Shown piece by piece: positions 8,977 to 17,952 of a DNA stretch of 64,000 nucleotides. Position 1 is the first letter of the stretch. The number at the start of each line of letters is the position of its first letter. Made by a program: the position numbers and the translations under genes. The DNA is from Pseudonocardia oroxyli (lineage in GTDB: Bacteria > Actinomycetota > Actinomycetes > Mycobacteriales > Pseudonocardiaceae), in the NCBI RefSeq assembly GCF_900102195.1, contig NZ_FNBE01000020.1:38197-102196 (forward strand), given 5' to 3'. A model generated the notes under the pieces. It ran no database searches. It saw nothing but the letters and a program-made list of their open reading frames with translations, and was not told the origin of the DNA.

Positions 8977-9450
8977 TCAGGCGTCCTGGGGGAACCTGGG
9001 GGTGTCGGGGGAGGCGATGGGGGAGGCGTGGAAGTGCCAGATCTTCCAGACCGGGTTGCCCTTGCCGTCGTCGCGGCGGTACACCTCAGTGACGCGGAAG
9101 ACCAACGGCTCGGGGTCGGGCTCGAGCACGCCGGTGCCCTTGTCGCCGGAGACCTGGGCGCTCCAGTAGGTGGTCAGGTAGGCCAGGTCGCCCTCGGCGT
9201 GGACCTTGGGCTCCTCGACGATCTTCATGTCGGACAGGTTGAAGCCGATCTGGTGCAGGCCCTCCCAGAGTTTCACCTTCTCGTCGACGCTGTCGTACTG
9301 GTGGCCGTTCAGGTTGAACTGCAGGTACCCGGGGTTTGCGAAGTTCGGGTACATCTTGGACTCGACGAGATCGTTGTTGGAGTCCAGCCAGGAGTGGTGG
9401 ACGGCCAGGATCTCCTTGATGTCGTCGGGGTTGTTGACGGTGCCGCTCAT
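8977..9450 (-). CDS. NTF2-like (SnoaL-type) protein
   Basis: A 157-residue protein with the cone-shaped NTF2 fold pattern: an N-terminal helix, a hydrophobic strand series, and W/Y/F-rich sheets (LTTYWSAQVSG, VTEVYRRDDGKGNPVWKIWH). NTF2-like proteins act as small isomerases, dehydratases or ligand-binding proteins, and their function cannot be told from sequence alone. The start ATG at 9448-9450 is preceded by a GAGGAG ribosome-binding site 6 nt away. The gene sits between fgd and the alpha/beta hydrolase in the catabolic operon. A hexamer tandem repeat separates it from fgd. Confidence 0.8.
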   Translation of the reverse strand: MSGTVNNPDDIKEILAVHHSWLDSNNDLVESKMYPNFANPGYLQFNLNGHQYDSVDEKVKLWEGLHQIGFNLSDMKIVEEPKVHAEGDLAYLTTYWSAQVSGDKGTGVLEPDPEPLVFRVTEVYRRDDGKGNPVWKIWHFHASPIASPDTPRFPQDA

Positions 9451-9459
9451 CGCGTCTCC

Positions 9460-10509
<1,050 letters not shown>

Positions 10510-10517
10510 CCACGGCC

Positions 10518-11504
10518 TCAGGAGAGCCGGGGCAGCACGGTCGACGCCGCGAGCTCGAGTTCGTCGAGTGCGGTGTCGGCGTTGACGGGGGAGAGCACGA
10601 CGCTGGTGGCCCCCGCGGCGCGCAGGGCCGCGACGCGGGCGGTGACCTCGTCGGGGTCACCCGCGACGGCGAGGGTGTCGATCCACTCGTCGGGCAGGTT
10701 GTCGGCGAGCGTGTCCGGTTCCCGGAGCAGCTCGGCGAGCTGGTCGTTGTACCCGCAAGCACCGGTCAGCGGATTGTGCGGACCGACGGCGGCGAGGTAC
10801 CCGGCCAGAGCGGGCCGCACGGCCTTGCGGGCCTGGGCGCCGTCCTTCGCGATGCTGAACAGGGCGAAGGTCGGCACGAGGTGCTCGGTCCGCCCGGACT
10901 CGGCCATGCCGGACCGGATGTGTCCGAGGGCCTTCTCGAGATAGGTGGTCCCCGCCAGCACGCTCATCACCGTGCCGTCGGCGATCCGCCCGGACAGCTG
11001 CAGGGACTTCGGGCCCAGGACCCCGGTCAGGATCGGGACCGGGTCCTCGACCGGATGGGTCGCCGTGACCGAGTGGAAGCTGAACTGCTTGCCCTGCTCG
11101 TCGAGCGTCTCACCGGCGAGCAGACGCTGAACACCGGTCACACATTCGGTGAGCGCGGAGAGGGGCGACTCGGCGGTCAACCCCATCTGGTCGGTCCAGA
11201 AGGGGACGCCGTGGCCGATGCCGGGCAGGAACCGGCCGGGATGGGCGCGGGCCAGGGTCGCGATCTCCATCGCGGTCACCGCCGGGTGCCTTGCGACCGA
11301 GGCGACGATGCCGAGGCCGACCTGCACCCGTTCCGTCGCGCCGAGGGCGAGGGCGGCACCGGTGAACCCGCCGTAGCAGAAGTAGTCCTCCGCGACCCAG
11401 ACCTCGCCGTATCCGAGCCGTTCGGCGGCGGCGGCGAGGACCGGGATGCGCTCGGGGGGCGTCGACGTGGCGACGAAGACGCCGACGGGGGCGGTCACGC
11501 TCAT
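10518..11504 (-). CDS. LLM class flavin/F420-dependent oxidoreductase
   Basis: A 328-residue luciferase-like monooxygenase/F420-dependent reductase. The GYGEVWVAEDYFCYGGF segment near the N terminus, the RVQVGLGIVASVARHP strand, the HPGRFLPGIGHG loop and the C-terminal VAGDPDEVTARV stretch are standard for the bacterial F420-binding LLM subfamily (methylene-H4MPT reductase-like). The start ATG at 11502-11504 has a GGAGGA ribosome-binding site 7 nt upstream; a longer in-frame extension upstream lacks such a site. It is the first gene of the minus-strand operon, just ahead of fgd, which could supply its F420H2. The 256 nt up to the divergent GTG at 11761 must hold both promoters. Confidence 0.87.
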   Translation of the reverse strand: MSVTAPVGVFVATSTPPERIPVLAAAAERLGYGEVWVAEDYFCYGGFTGAALALGATERVQVGLGIVASVARHPAVTAMEIATLARAHPGRFLPGIGHGVPFWTDQMGLTAESPLSALTECVTGVQRLLAGETLDEQGKQFSFHSVTATHPVEDPVPILTGVLGPKSLQLSGRIADGTVMSVLAGTTYLEKALGHIRSGMAESGRTEHLVPTFALFSIAKDGAQARKAVRPALAGYLAAVGPHNPLTGACGYNDQLAELLREPDTLADNLPDEWIDTLAVAGDPDEVTARVAALRAAGATSVVLSPVNADTALDELELAASTVLPRLS

Positions 11505-11760
11505 GGGGATTCCTCCGGAAGGCGATGACGCTCGGGGACGGGGCATCGCGGGTCGTCGATCGGGACGAGTCTCTGCTCGGGGGAACCCCGGGGGCAATTG
11601 GCGGTGCGACGAACTCCGGCCGCCGGCTTGTGCCGTTCCGTCAATGGACACCGCGTTGATCAGCCTCGACGCTGACTCGCATCGCGCCATCTGCGGCGTC
11701 CGGGCTCGGCGGGCGAGCGCTCGCCGACCCGGATCGCCCCCCACCACTGAAGGGCGGATC

Positions 11761-14142
11761 GTGACTCAGCACCAGGTACCCCCAGGATTGATCGGCGCCC
11801 GGGTGCGCCGCAAGGAGGATCCGCGCCTGCTGACCGGCCGGGCCCAGTTCGTCGACGACGTGGTGCTGCCCGGCATGCTGGAGGCGGCGGTCCTGCGCAG
11901 CCCGCACCCGCACGCCCGGATCCTCGGCATCGACGTCCGCGCGGCGCTGGAGCTGCCGGGGGTCTTCGCGGTGCTCACCGGTGAGGACGTGCGCGCCGCC
12001 TGCGCGACCCCGCAGCCGGTGGTCTGGCGGATGATCCCCGACCAGCGCATGACCGACCAGTACGCACTCGCCGTCGACAAGGTCCGCTACGTGGGCCAGG
12101 CGGTGGCGGTGGTGGCCGCGGTCGACCGCTACGTCGCCGAGGACGCCCTCGGGCTGATCGACGTGGAGTACGAGGTCCTGGAGCCGGTCGTCACCCTGGA
12201 CGACGCGCTCGCCGAGGGCGCTCCGCTGCTCTACGACAACTGGCCGGACAACGTCAGCTGTCGTCAGACGATCCCGAAGGGGGACGCCGCGGCGGCGTTC
12301 GCCGAGGCGGACGTCGTCGTCACCGAGACTCTGACCTACGGCAGGCAGATGGGTACCCCGCTGGAGACGCGCGGGGCCGTCATGTCGTGGGACCCGTTCA
12401 CCGACCAGCTCGAGGGCTGGATGTCCACGCAGTCCCCGAACCTGACCCGCGACCTGCTCGGCGAGGTGCTGGGCCTGCCGGTCGACCACATCCGGGTGCG
12501 TACCCCGCACGTGGGCGGCGGCTTCGGCAACAAGTTCGACTTCTACGGCGAAGAGGTGCTGGCCGCGCTGCTGTCCAAGCGCACCGGACGGCCGGTGAAG
12601 GTCATCGAGGACCGCCTGGAGAGCTTCGTCGCCAACGCCCACTCCCGTGAGCAGCGCATCGAGGTCTCCGTCGCGGCGAAGTCGGACGGCACCATCATCG
12701 GGATGCGCGGCACCGTGTGGGCCGTGCTCGGTGGCCAGCTCGCGACCGTCGGCATCGGTCCCTGCTGGCTGTCCATGGCGCTGATGGCGGGCCCCTACGA
12801 CATCCCCCACGTCGAGGCCACCGTCGTCGGCGTGGTCACCAACCGCTCGCCCTACGGCTCCTACCGAGGCTGGGGCCAGCCGAAGGCCAACTTCGCCCAC
12901 GAGCGCATCATCGACAAGCTCGCCCACGAGCTCGGGATGCCCGCCAACGAGGTCCGCCGCCGCAACCTGATCGCCCCCGAAAAGTTCCCCTACCCGAGCC
13001 AGGTGTTCTTCTACGACAGCGGCAACTACGCCGAGTGCCTCGACATGGCGGAGCAGGCCGTCGCCGACCGCGGGTGGGCCAAGCGTCGGGACGCCGCCGC
13101 GGAGGAGGGGCGCTCGCTGGGTATCGGCTACTCGTTCCACATCGAGATCAGCGCGCTCGGCCCCAGCAAGATCATGAACCAGGCGGGGCTGCAGCACTCC
13201 TCCTTCGACGAGGAGGTCGTGCGGATCGACTCCGCGGGCGGCGTGACCGTCCGGACCGGGCTCTCCGCCATGGGCCAGGGCATCGAGACCGCCCTCGCGC
13301 AGGTCGCCGCCCAGACCCTCGGCGTCCCGCTGGACACCGTCAAGGTGCTGCACGGGGACACCGAGACCAACCCGTTCACCGGGTACGGCACGGGCGCCAG
13401 CCGCGGCGCCGCCCTCGGCGGCGGAGCGCTGCTGCGCGCGAGCAGCCGGTTGCGGGACAAGGTCCTGCGCATCGCCGCCCACATGCTGGAGGCCGATGCC
13501 GAGGACCTGGAGATCACCGACGGTGTGGTCGCCGTCAAGGGCGCCCCGGGCGGCCCGTCGGTGACGATGCGACAGATCGGGGACGCGGCGTACCGCCGCC
13601 TCGACGGGAAGCTGCCCGACGGCGAGGACCCGACCCTCGAGGAACGGGACGTCCTCGACCCGGACAACGTGGCCTTCTCCTACGGCACCACCGCGGTGCT
13701 CGCCGAGGTGGACCGGGAGACCGGCCGGGTCGAGCTGCTGGACTACCTCCTGGTCCACGACTGCGGCACCGTGATCAATCCGATGATCGTCGACGGGCAG
13801 ATCCACGGCGGCGCCACGCAGGGCATCGGCGGGGCGCTGTTCGAGGAGATCGTCTACAGCCCCGAGGGCCAGCCGCTGACCACGACGTTCATGGACTACC
13901 TGATCCCGACGGCCTCGGAGATCCCGACCTTCGAGACGCTGCACATGACCACGACGGCGGACCACATCCCCGGCGGCTTCAAGGGCATGGGCGAGGCCGG
14001 GACCATCGGCGCGGCCTCCGCCATCACCGCTGCCGTCGAGGACGCGCTCCCCGAACTCGACCTGCGGCTGACCCGCCTCCCGGTCACCCCGCCGCGGCTG
14101 CTCGACGCCTTGACCACCGCCACGCCGAAGGACCCGTCATGA
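11761..14142 (+). CDS. Xanthine dehydrogenase family, molybdopterin-binding (large) subunit
   Basis: A 793-residue protein with the aldehyde oxidase/xanthine dehydrogenase a/b hammerhead domain (about residues 10-125) and the molybdopterin-binding domain (about 140-780). Visible motifs are GGGFGNKFDFYGEE, SPYGSYRGWGQPKAN at the CoxL active-site-loop position (about 364-378), the GQGIETALAQVAAQ segment, and GGFKGMGEAGTIGA with the catalytic Glu at about 745. The loop SYRGWG is neither the AYxCSFR of true CO dehydrogenase nor the usual AYRGAGR, so CO oxidation is unlikely. It probably hydroxylates an N-heterocycle or aldehyde. GTG at 11761 was chosen because the domain begins right after it. 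It forms an L-M-S operon with the next two genes by ATGA overlaps. Confidence 0.93.
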   Translation: MTQHQVPPGLIGARVRRKEDPRLLTGRAQFVDDVVLPGMLEAAVLRSPHPHARILGIDVRAALELPGVFAVLTGEDVRAACATPQPVVWRMIPDQRMTDQYALAVDKVRYVGQAVAVVAAVDRYVAEDALGLIDVEYEVLEPVVTLDDALAEGAPLLYDNWPDNVSCRQTIPKGDAAAAFAEADVVVTETLTYGRQMGTPLETRGAVMSWDPFTDQLEGWMSTQSPNLTRDLLGEVLGLPVDHIRVRTPHVGGGFGNKFDFYGEEVLAALLSKRTGRPVKVIEDRLESFVANAHSREQRIEVSVAAKSDGTIIGMRGTVWAVLGGQLATVGIGPCWLSMALMAGPYDIPHVEATVVGVVTNRSPYGSYRGWGQPKANFAHERIIDKLAHELGMPANEVRRRNLIAPEKFPYPSQVFFYDSGNYAECLDMAEQAVADRGWAKRRDAAAEEGRSLGIGYSFHIEISALGPSKIMNQAGLQHSSFDEEVVRIDSAGGVTVRTGLSAMGQGIETALAQVAAQTLGVPLDTVKVLHGDTETNPFTGYGTGASRGAALGGGALLRASSRLRDKVLRIAAHMLEADAEDLEITDGVVAVKGAPGGPSVTMRQIGDAAYRRLDGKLPDGEDPTLEERDVLDPDNVAFSYGTTAVLAEVDRETGRVELLDYLLVHDCGTVINPMIVDGQIHGGATQGIGGALFEEIVYSPEGQPLTTTFMDYLIPTASEIPTFETLHMTTTADHIPGGFKGMGEAGTIGAASAITAAVEDALPELDLRLTRLPVTPPRLLDALTTATPKDPS

Positions 14143-15020
14143 AGCCCGCACCCTTCGGCCACGTCCGCGCCTCCACCCTGGACCAGGCGGTGGAGACCCT
14201 CGTCGCCGAGGACGGCGACGCCAAGGTCCTCGCCGGGGGACAGAGCCTCGTCCCGCTCCTCGCCATGCGGCTCGCCCAACCGACCACGCTGGTCGACCTG
14301 GGCGGGCTGCGCGAGCTGGACTACATCCGCGACGAGGGCGACCACGTCGAGATCGGGGCGATGACCCGCAGCCGCGCCGTGGAGACCTCGCCCCTGGTGG
14401 CCACGGCGCTGCCGCTGCTCCCCGCGGCGCTGCGCCACGTCGGGCACGTCACGATCCGCAACCGGGGAACCCTCGGCGGCAGCGTCGCCCACGCCGACCC
14501 CGCGGCCGAGGCGCCCTCGGTGCTGCGGGCGCTGGACGCGGAGATCATCGCGACCGGCCCCGGCGGCCGCCGCACGATCGCGGCGGCGGACTTCTTCCAG
14601 GGCTTCCTGTTCAGCGCCCTCGAACCCGACGAGATCCTCACCGCGATCCGGATACCCAGGCAGCCGGCCGGGACCGTCGTCGCCGTGGAGGAGTTCGCCC
14701 GCCGGCACGGCGACTTCGCCCTGGTCGCGGTCCTCGGCGCCGCGCGGCTGGACCCGTCCGGCGAGATCGCCGAGGTGCGCCTGAGCGTGGCGGGTGCCGC
14801 GAACACCCCGCTGCGCGCCGACGCCGCCGAACGCCTGCTCACCGGCCAGGCGCCGACCCCGGACGTGATCGCCGCCGCGGCCACCGCGGTCGCCGAGGCC
14901 ACGGACCCCGCGGCGGACATCCACGCCCCCGCCGAGTACCGACGCCACCTCGCCGCAGTACTCACCCGACGGTGCCTCCACCGTCTGTTCGCCCACGCCG
15001 AGAGGAGCGCAGCCGCATGA
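14139..15020 (+). CDS. Xanthine dehydrogenase family, FAD-binding (medium) subunit
   Basis: A 293-residue CoxM-like subunit. The FAD-binding AGGQSL motif lies at residues 32-37, and the second FAD motif TIRNRGTLGGSVAHADPAAE follows at about 108-127. The C-terminal CO dehydrogenase flavoprotein domain runs to the end. It passes electrons from the iron-sulfur subunit to FAD and on to the external acceptor. The ATG at 14139 overlaps the previous stop by 4 nt, and its own stop overlaps the next start in the same way, as expected for stoichiometric subunits. Confidence 0.95.
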   Translation: MKPAPFGHVRASTLDQAVETLVAEDGDAKVLAGGQSLVPLLAMRLAQPTTLVDLGGLRELDYIRDEGDHVEIGAMTRSRAVETSPLVATALPLLPAALRHVGHVTIRNRGTLGGSVAHADPAAEAPSVLRALDAEIIATGPGGRRTIAAADFFQGFLFSALEPDEILTAIRIPRQPAGTVVAVEEFARRHGDFALVAVLGAARLDPSGEIAEVRLSVAGAANTPLRADAAERLLTGQAPTPDVIAAAATAVAEATDPAADIHAPAEYRRHLAAVLTRRCLHRLFAHAERSAAA

Positions 15021-15526
15021 GCACCCCGACCCGAACCGGCACCAGCGTGTCGATGACCGTCAATGGCGAGCAGGTCGACCGGCACGTCGACCCGCGACGC
15101 ACCCTGTCGGACTTCCTGCGCCGGGACTGCGGCGCCACCGGCGTGCACCTGGGCTGCGAGCACGGCGTCTGCGGGGCGTGCACCGTCCTGCTCGACGGCC
15201 GCACGGCCCGCTCCTGCTGCACCCTCGCCGTCCAGGCGCAGGGGGCCGACATCACCACCGTCGAGGGCATGGCCGACGGCGCCGAGCTCCACCCGCTGCA
15301 GGAGGCCTTCTGGAAGCACCACGGGCTGCAGTGCGGCTTCTGCACACCCGGGATCCTGCTGACGGTGCAGGAACTGCTGGCGGACAACCCCGACCCCAGC
15401 GACGAGGAGATCCGCGAGGGCATCTCCGGCAACATCTGCCGCTGCACCGGATACCAGTTCATCGTCGACGCCGTCCGTGACGCCGCCGCGGTCCTGCGCG
15501 GGGAGAAGGCCACCGAGGCGGAGTAG
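15017..15526 (+). CDS. Xanthine dehydrogenase family, [2Fe-2S] (small) subunit
   Basis: A 169-residue CoxS-like protein. The plant-type [2Fe-2S] ligands are in GCEHGVCGACTVLLDG (Cys47, Cys52, Cys55) and the later RSCC pair. The second cluster domain has the QCGFCTPG and NICRCTGY motifs. Both clusters appear complete. It relays electrons from the molybdenum site to FAD. Last gene of the L-M-S operon; a strong stem-loop follows at 15551-15588. Confidence 0.95.
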   Translation: MSTPTRTGTSVSMTVNGEQVDRHVDPRRTLSDFLRRDCGATGVHLGCEHGVCGACTVLLDGRTARSCCTLAVQAQGADITTVEGMADGAELHPLQEAFWKHHGLQCGFCTPGILLTVQELLADNPDPSDEEIREGISGNICRCTGYQFIVDAVRDAAAVLRGEKATEAE

Positions 15527-15550
15527 CGCCCTGCTCCCCTCGGAGCGAAC

Positions 15551-15588
15551 CGCGTCGCCGTCGAGCCCGTCTGCTCGACGGCGACGCG
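15551..15588 (+). terminator. Perfect 15-bp stem-loop after the molybdenum hydroxylase operon
   Basis: CGCGTCGCCGTCGAG at 15551-15565 is an exact inverted match to 15574-15588, with an 8-nt loop. It starts 25 nt after the small-subunit stop codon. There is no U-tract, which is common for actinobacterial terminators. Confidence 0.8.
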
Positions 15589-15922
15589 GGGTCGGGCACG
15601 AACAACGCGGCGGTGCCGGGGAGCGCGCCGCCGCCGGTGCGCTCCCCGGACGTGGACGGCGATGAAGGTGCCCAGCGCCACGGCGACGATCGAGCGGGCC
15701 ACCACGGCGAAGGACAGGGTGACGAACGAGGGCCAGTCGTTCGGGATCCGCGCTGCGGTGGCCGCGGTGGCCTCGGTCCGCGCGGCCGCGTGGCGACCCG
15801 CGAGCGCCCGCAGGACCGGGAGACGCAGCACCACCGTCGCCCACTGCTGCGGCTGGTCGTCGGCGAGTGTGTTCATCGACGCGTTCCGGCGGACCTTCGG
15901 CCGGACCCCGGGTCGACACCCA
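15589..15922 (-). other. Interval without a convincing gene; possible membrane-protein fragment
   Basis: No complete gene is supported here. On the minus strand a frame from 15876 encodes a polar start followed by one hydrophobic segment (SFVTLSFAVVARSIVAVALG) and then runs into low-complexity arginine-rich shadow sequence without a nearby stop. It could be the remains of a small membrane protein, in keeping with the broken genes next door. Confidence 0.3.
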
Positions 15923-16250
15923 CTACGGAGCGCCCGTCCGTAGCCGGCGGTCGACCCTGGTCAGCGTGGTGGGGCCGACGGTGGAGTTCACGTCCTCCGC
16001 CAGGTCGGCGACGGTGACCGCGTTCAGGGACTCGCGCCACGCACGGTCGGCGTCCGCCACGACGCGGGCGATCCCGCAGGGCACCGTGCAGTTCTCGGGG
16101 GCGGCGGCGAGGGGGCGCGCTGTCGCACCTCGGTGCAGCGGAAGGCCGGTGTGGTGCCGTCGATCGCCTCCACGATCTGGAGCACGGTGATCTCGACGGC
16201 GGGCCGGGTCAGGAGGTAGCCGTCGTTCGAGGACGGGCCGGTCCTGGAGT
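15923..16250 (-). pseudogene. Rrf2-family regulator fragment, 5' truncated and frameshifted
   Basis: Reading leftward from about 16250, one frame gives NDGYLLTRPAVEITVLQIVE and then AIDGTTPAFRCTEVRQR, the wing and linker region of Rrf2-type regulators. Near 16105-16130 the similarity continues in another frame as PLAAAPENCTVPCGIARVVA and runs to a stop at 15923-15925. Three cysteines in this part match the cluster-binding Cys region of many Rrf2 proteins. The N-terminal DNA-binding helices are missing: the sequence runs directly into the truncated oxidoreductase on the other strand. With no start and a frameshift, no working regulator can be made. Confidence 0.75.
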
Positions 16251-16291
16251 TCTTCACCCGCTCGACCGAGCAGCTCCTGGCCGCGGGCCGG

Positions 16292-16800
16292 TAGGCGGGG
16301 ATCCGGCACCACGTCGTGTTGTCGATCGTGGGCACCGACGGTGTGCCGAACAGCGGGTACCTGCGGGCCAAGGCGGCACAGGAGGCGCTCGTCCGCGCGG
16401 GCGGGCTGCCGTACTCCGTGGTCCGGGCGACGCAGTTCTTCGAGTTCCTGGGGCCGATCGCCGCGGGATCGACGGTGGACGGGGTGGTGCGGCTGCCGAC
16501 TGCGGACCTCCATCCGGTCGCGGCCGCGAACGTCTCGGCGATCCTGGCGGAGACCGTGGTGGCGGGGCCACGGAACGGTCGCGTCGACGTGGCCGGACCG
16601 CAGCGGGGCCCCTTCGCCGACTTCGTGCGCCCCGTGCTCGCCGCCCAGGTGATCCCCGCACGGTGGTGGCCGGTGACGACACGCCCTACCTCGGTGCCGT
16701 GCTGGAGAAGTCGGCCCTGGTGCCGGCCGGGGAGGCGGTGATCGGGGCGACGGACTCCGCCACGTGGCTGGCCGGGCTCGCGTCGGATCCGGTCGAGGGA
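16292..16800 (+). pseudogene. NAD(P)-binding SDR/NmrA-like oxidoreductase fragment, truncated and frameshifted
   Basis: The frame from about 16292 reads RHHVVLSIVGTDGVPNSGY, then YSVVRATQFFEFLGPI and LPTADLHPVAAANVSAILAE, the C-terminal two thirds of an atypical NmrA-like SDR. The N-terminal Rossmann GxxGxxG motif is absent. Near 16645-16662 similarity jumps to a second frame, which reads VVAGDDTPYLGAVLEKSALV and ends with ATDSATWLAG. This gene type usually stands divergently next to an Rrf2 or similar regulator, and here the two meet head to head with both 5' parts lost. The best explanation is one deletion across their shared promoter region. Confidence 0.75.
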
Positions 16801-16819
16801 TCCGCGGGGCGCGCCGTCC

Positions 16820-17587
16820 TCAGATCAGGTGCAGGGCGTCGAGCAGGTCGGCGGGGCGGTCGAGCGGCACGATGTGGCCGCAGTCGGGGACGAGACGGCC
16901 GGTGAGCTCGTCGCACAGGGGTCGGAGCTGCCGTTCCAGGGCCCGGCCGACCGGAGCGGCGCCGATCGCGGTGGTCGGCACCGTCAGCCGCGTCCGGGCC
17001 GCCGCCTCGGCGAGCTGGGACCCGGTGCGCGGCAGGGCTCGGTAGAACCCCAGTGCCCGGCCCAGTGCGCCGGGTCGGGCGTAGGAGCGCCCGATGGCCG
17101 CGCGCACGTCGGGGCGGACACCCCGGCCGCGCGTCCCCTGGTCGTAGAACCACCCGACGTACTCGGCCTCGTTCCCGGCCACCACCGTCTCGGCGAGGCC
17201 GGGGACGGCGTGGAGGCCGAACCACCACGGCGGGCCGCCCGCGAGGAAGTCCTCGGCGCCGGGGAGGGCACCGAGCGTGCCCTCGACCAGCACGAGCCTG
17301 CGCACGAGGTCGGGGCGGCGCAGGGTGAGCAGGAACGCGACCGGGACCCCCGCGTCGAGCGCCACCACGGTGGCGGGGTCACCGCCCAGCAACCCCTCGA
17401 CGTCCGTCGCGAGGGTCCCGGCGTCGAGGTCGTCGGCGGTCGCCGTGCTGTCCCCGAAGCCGCGCAGGTCCGGGGCGAGGACGCGGTGGTCGCGGGAGAG
17501 CGGGCCGATGATCTCCGACCACACCCGCCAGGTGTGCGGGAAGCCGTGCAGGAGCACGACGGTCGGCCCGGCCCCGGCCGTCGCCAC
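16820..17587 (-). CDS. Alpha/beta hydrolase, probably 5' truncated
   Basis: The frame encodes an epoxide hydrolase/dehalogenase-like alpha/beta hydrolase. Visible parts are VVLLHGFPHTW (HGFP oxyanion motif), APDLRGFGDS, a nucleophile elbow ALDAGVPVAF where Asp is the likely nucleophile (Gly is replaced by Ala at its first position), and a late DCGHIVPLDRP with the catalytic His. Relatives carry about 15 more residues before ELNVATAGAGPTVV. Here no good start exists upstream in frame, and the only nearby option is GTG at 17585-17587, inside the first strand. The 5' end abuts the HxlR regulator gene on the other strand, which also lacks its start. Expression as a full-length enzyme is doubtful. 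Confidence 0.6.
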   Translation of the reverse strand: MATAGAGPTVVLLHGFPHTWRVWSEIIGPLSRDHRVLAPDLRGFGDSTATADDLDAGTLATDVEGLLGGDPATVVALDAGVPVAFLLTLRRPDLVRRLVLVEGTLGALPGAEDFLAGGPPWWFGLHAVPGLAETVVAGNEAEYVGWFYDQGTRGRGVRPDVRAAIGRSYARPGALGRALGFYRALPRTGSQLAEAAARTRLTVPTTAIGAAPVGRALERQLRPLCDELTGRLVPDCGHIVPLDRPADLLDALHLI

Positions 17588-17590
17588 GTT

Positions 17591-17938
17591 CAGCTCGACC
17601 CGGCCTGCCCGACCCGGAAGCTGCTCGACCGCATCGGGGCCAAGTGGACGTCGATGGTGGTCGAGGTCCTGGCCGCGCCGGGGGAGCTGCGGTTCTCCGA
17701 GCTGCGCGGACGGATCCCCGGCGTCTCGCAGAAGATGCTGTCCACGACCCTGCAGAACCTGGTGGCCGACGGGCTCGTCGCGCGGCGGGTCGAGCACACC
17801 GTCCCGCCCCGGGTGTCCTACCGGCTCACCCCGCTCGGGGACTCGCTGGAGGTGCCGCTCGCGGCGCTGCGGGAATGGGCCGAGCGGCACATGGTGGAGA
17901 TCGACGCGGCGCGGACGGCCGCCCCGGGCTCCGGTTGA
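17591..17938 (+). pseudogene. HxlR-type regulator lacking a start codon
   Basis: The frame reads DPACPTRKLLDRIGAKWTS and continues as a complete winged-helix HxlR domain (ELRGRIPGVSQKMLSTTLQN, then PPRVSYRLTPLGDSL), ending at 17936-17938. HxlR proteins are small DNA-binding regulators, often redox or electrophile responsive through the Cys in ACPTR. Only a few N-terminal residues are missing, but no ATG, GTG or TTG precedes the domain in frame before antisense sequence begins. An internal ATG at about 17651 would remove the first helix. It lies head to head with the truncated hydrolase, so one deletion probably removed both starts. Confidence 0.6.
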
Positions 17939-17952
17939 ACCCGGTCGGCGCC

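Noticed and set aside
11505..11747. N-terminal extension of the first LLM gene of the catabolic operon (409-residue version)
   Set aside because: The extension is not LLM-like, and a good GGAGGA site precedes the ATG at 11504. A search for the sulfur-type leader tail in this interval gave no match.
11641..13965. 774-residue minus-strand frame opposite the molybdenum hydroxylase
   Set aside because: Antisense shadow of a strongly supported gene; composition is low-complexity Arg/Gly/Val/Asp with no domains.
11761..15526. Aerobic CO dehydrogenase (coxLMS)
   Set aside because: Gene order is L-M-S and the active-site loop SYRGWG lacks the Cys motif of CO dehydrogenase.
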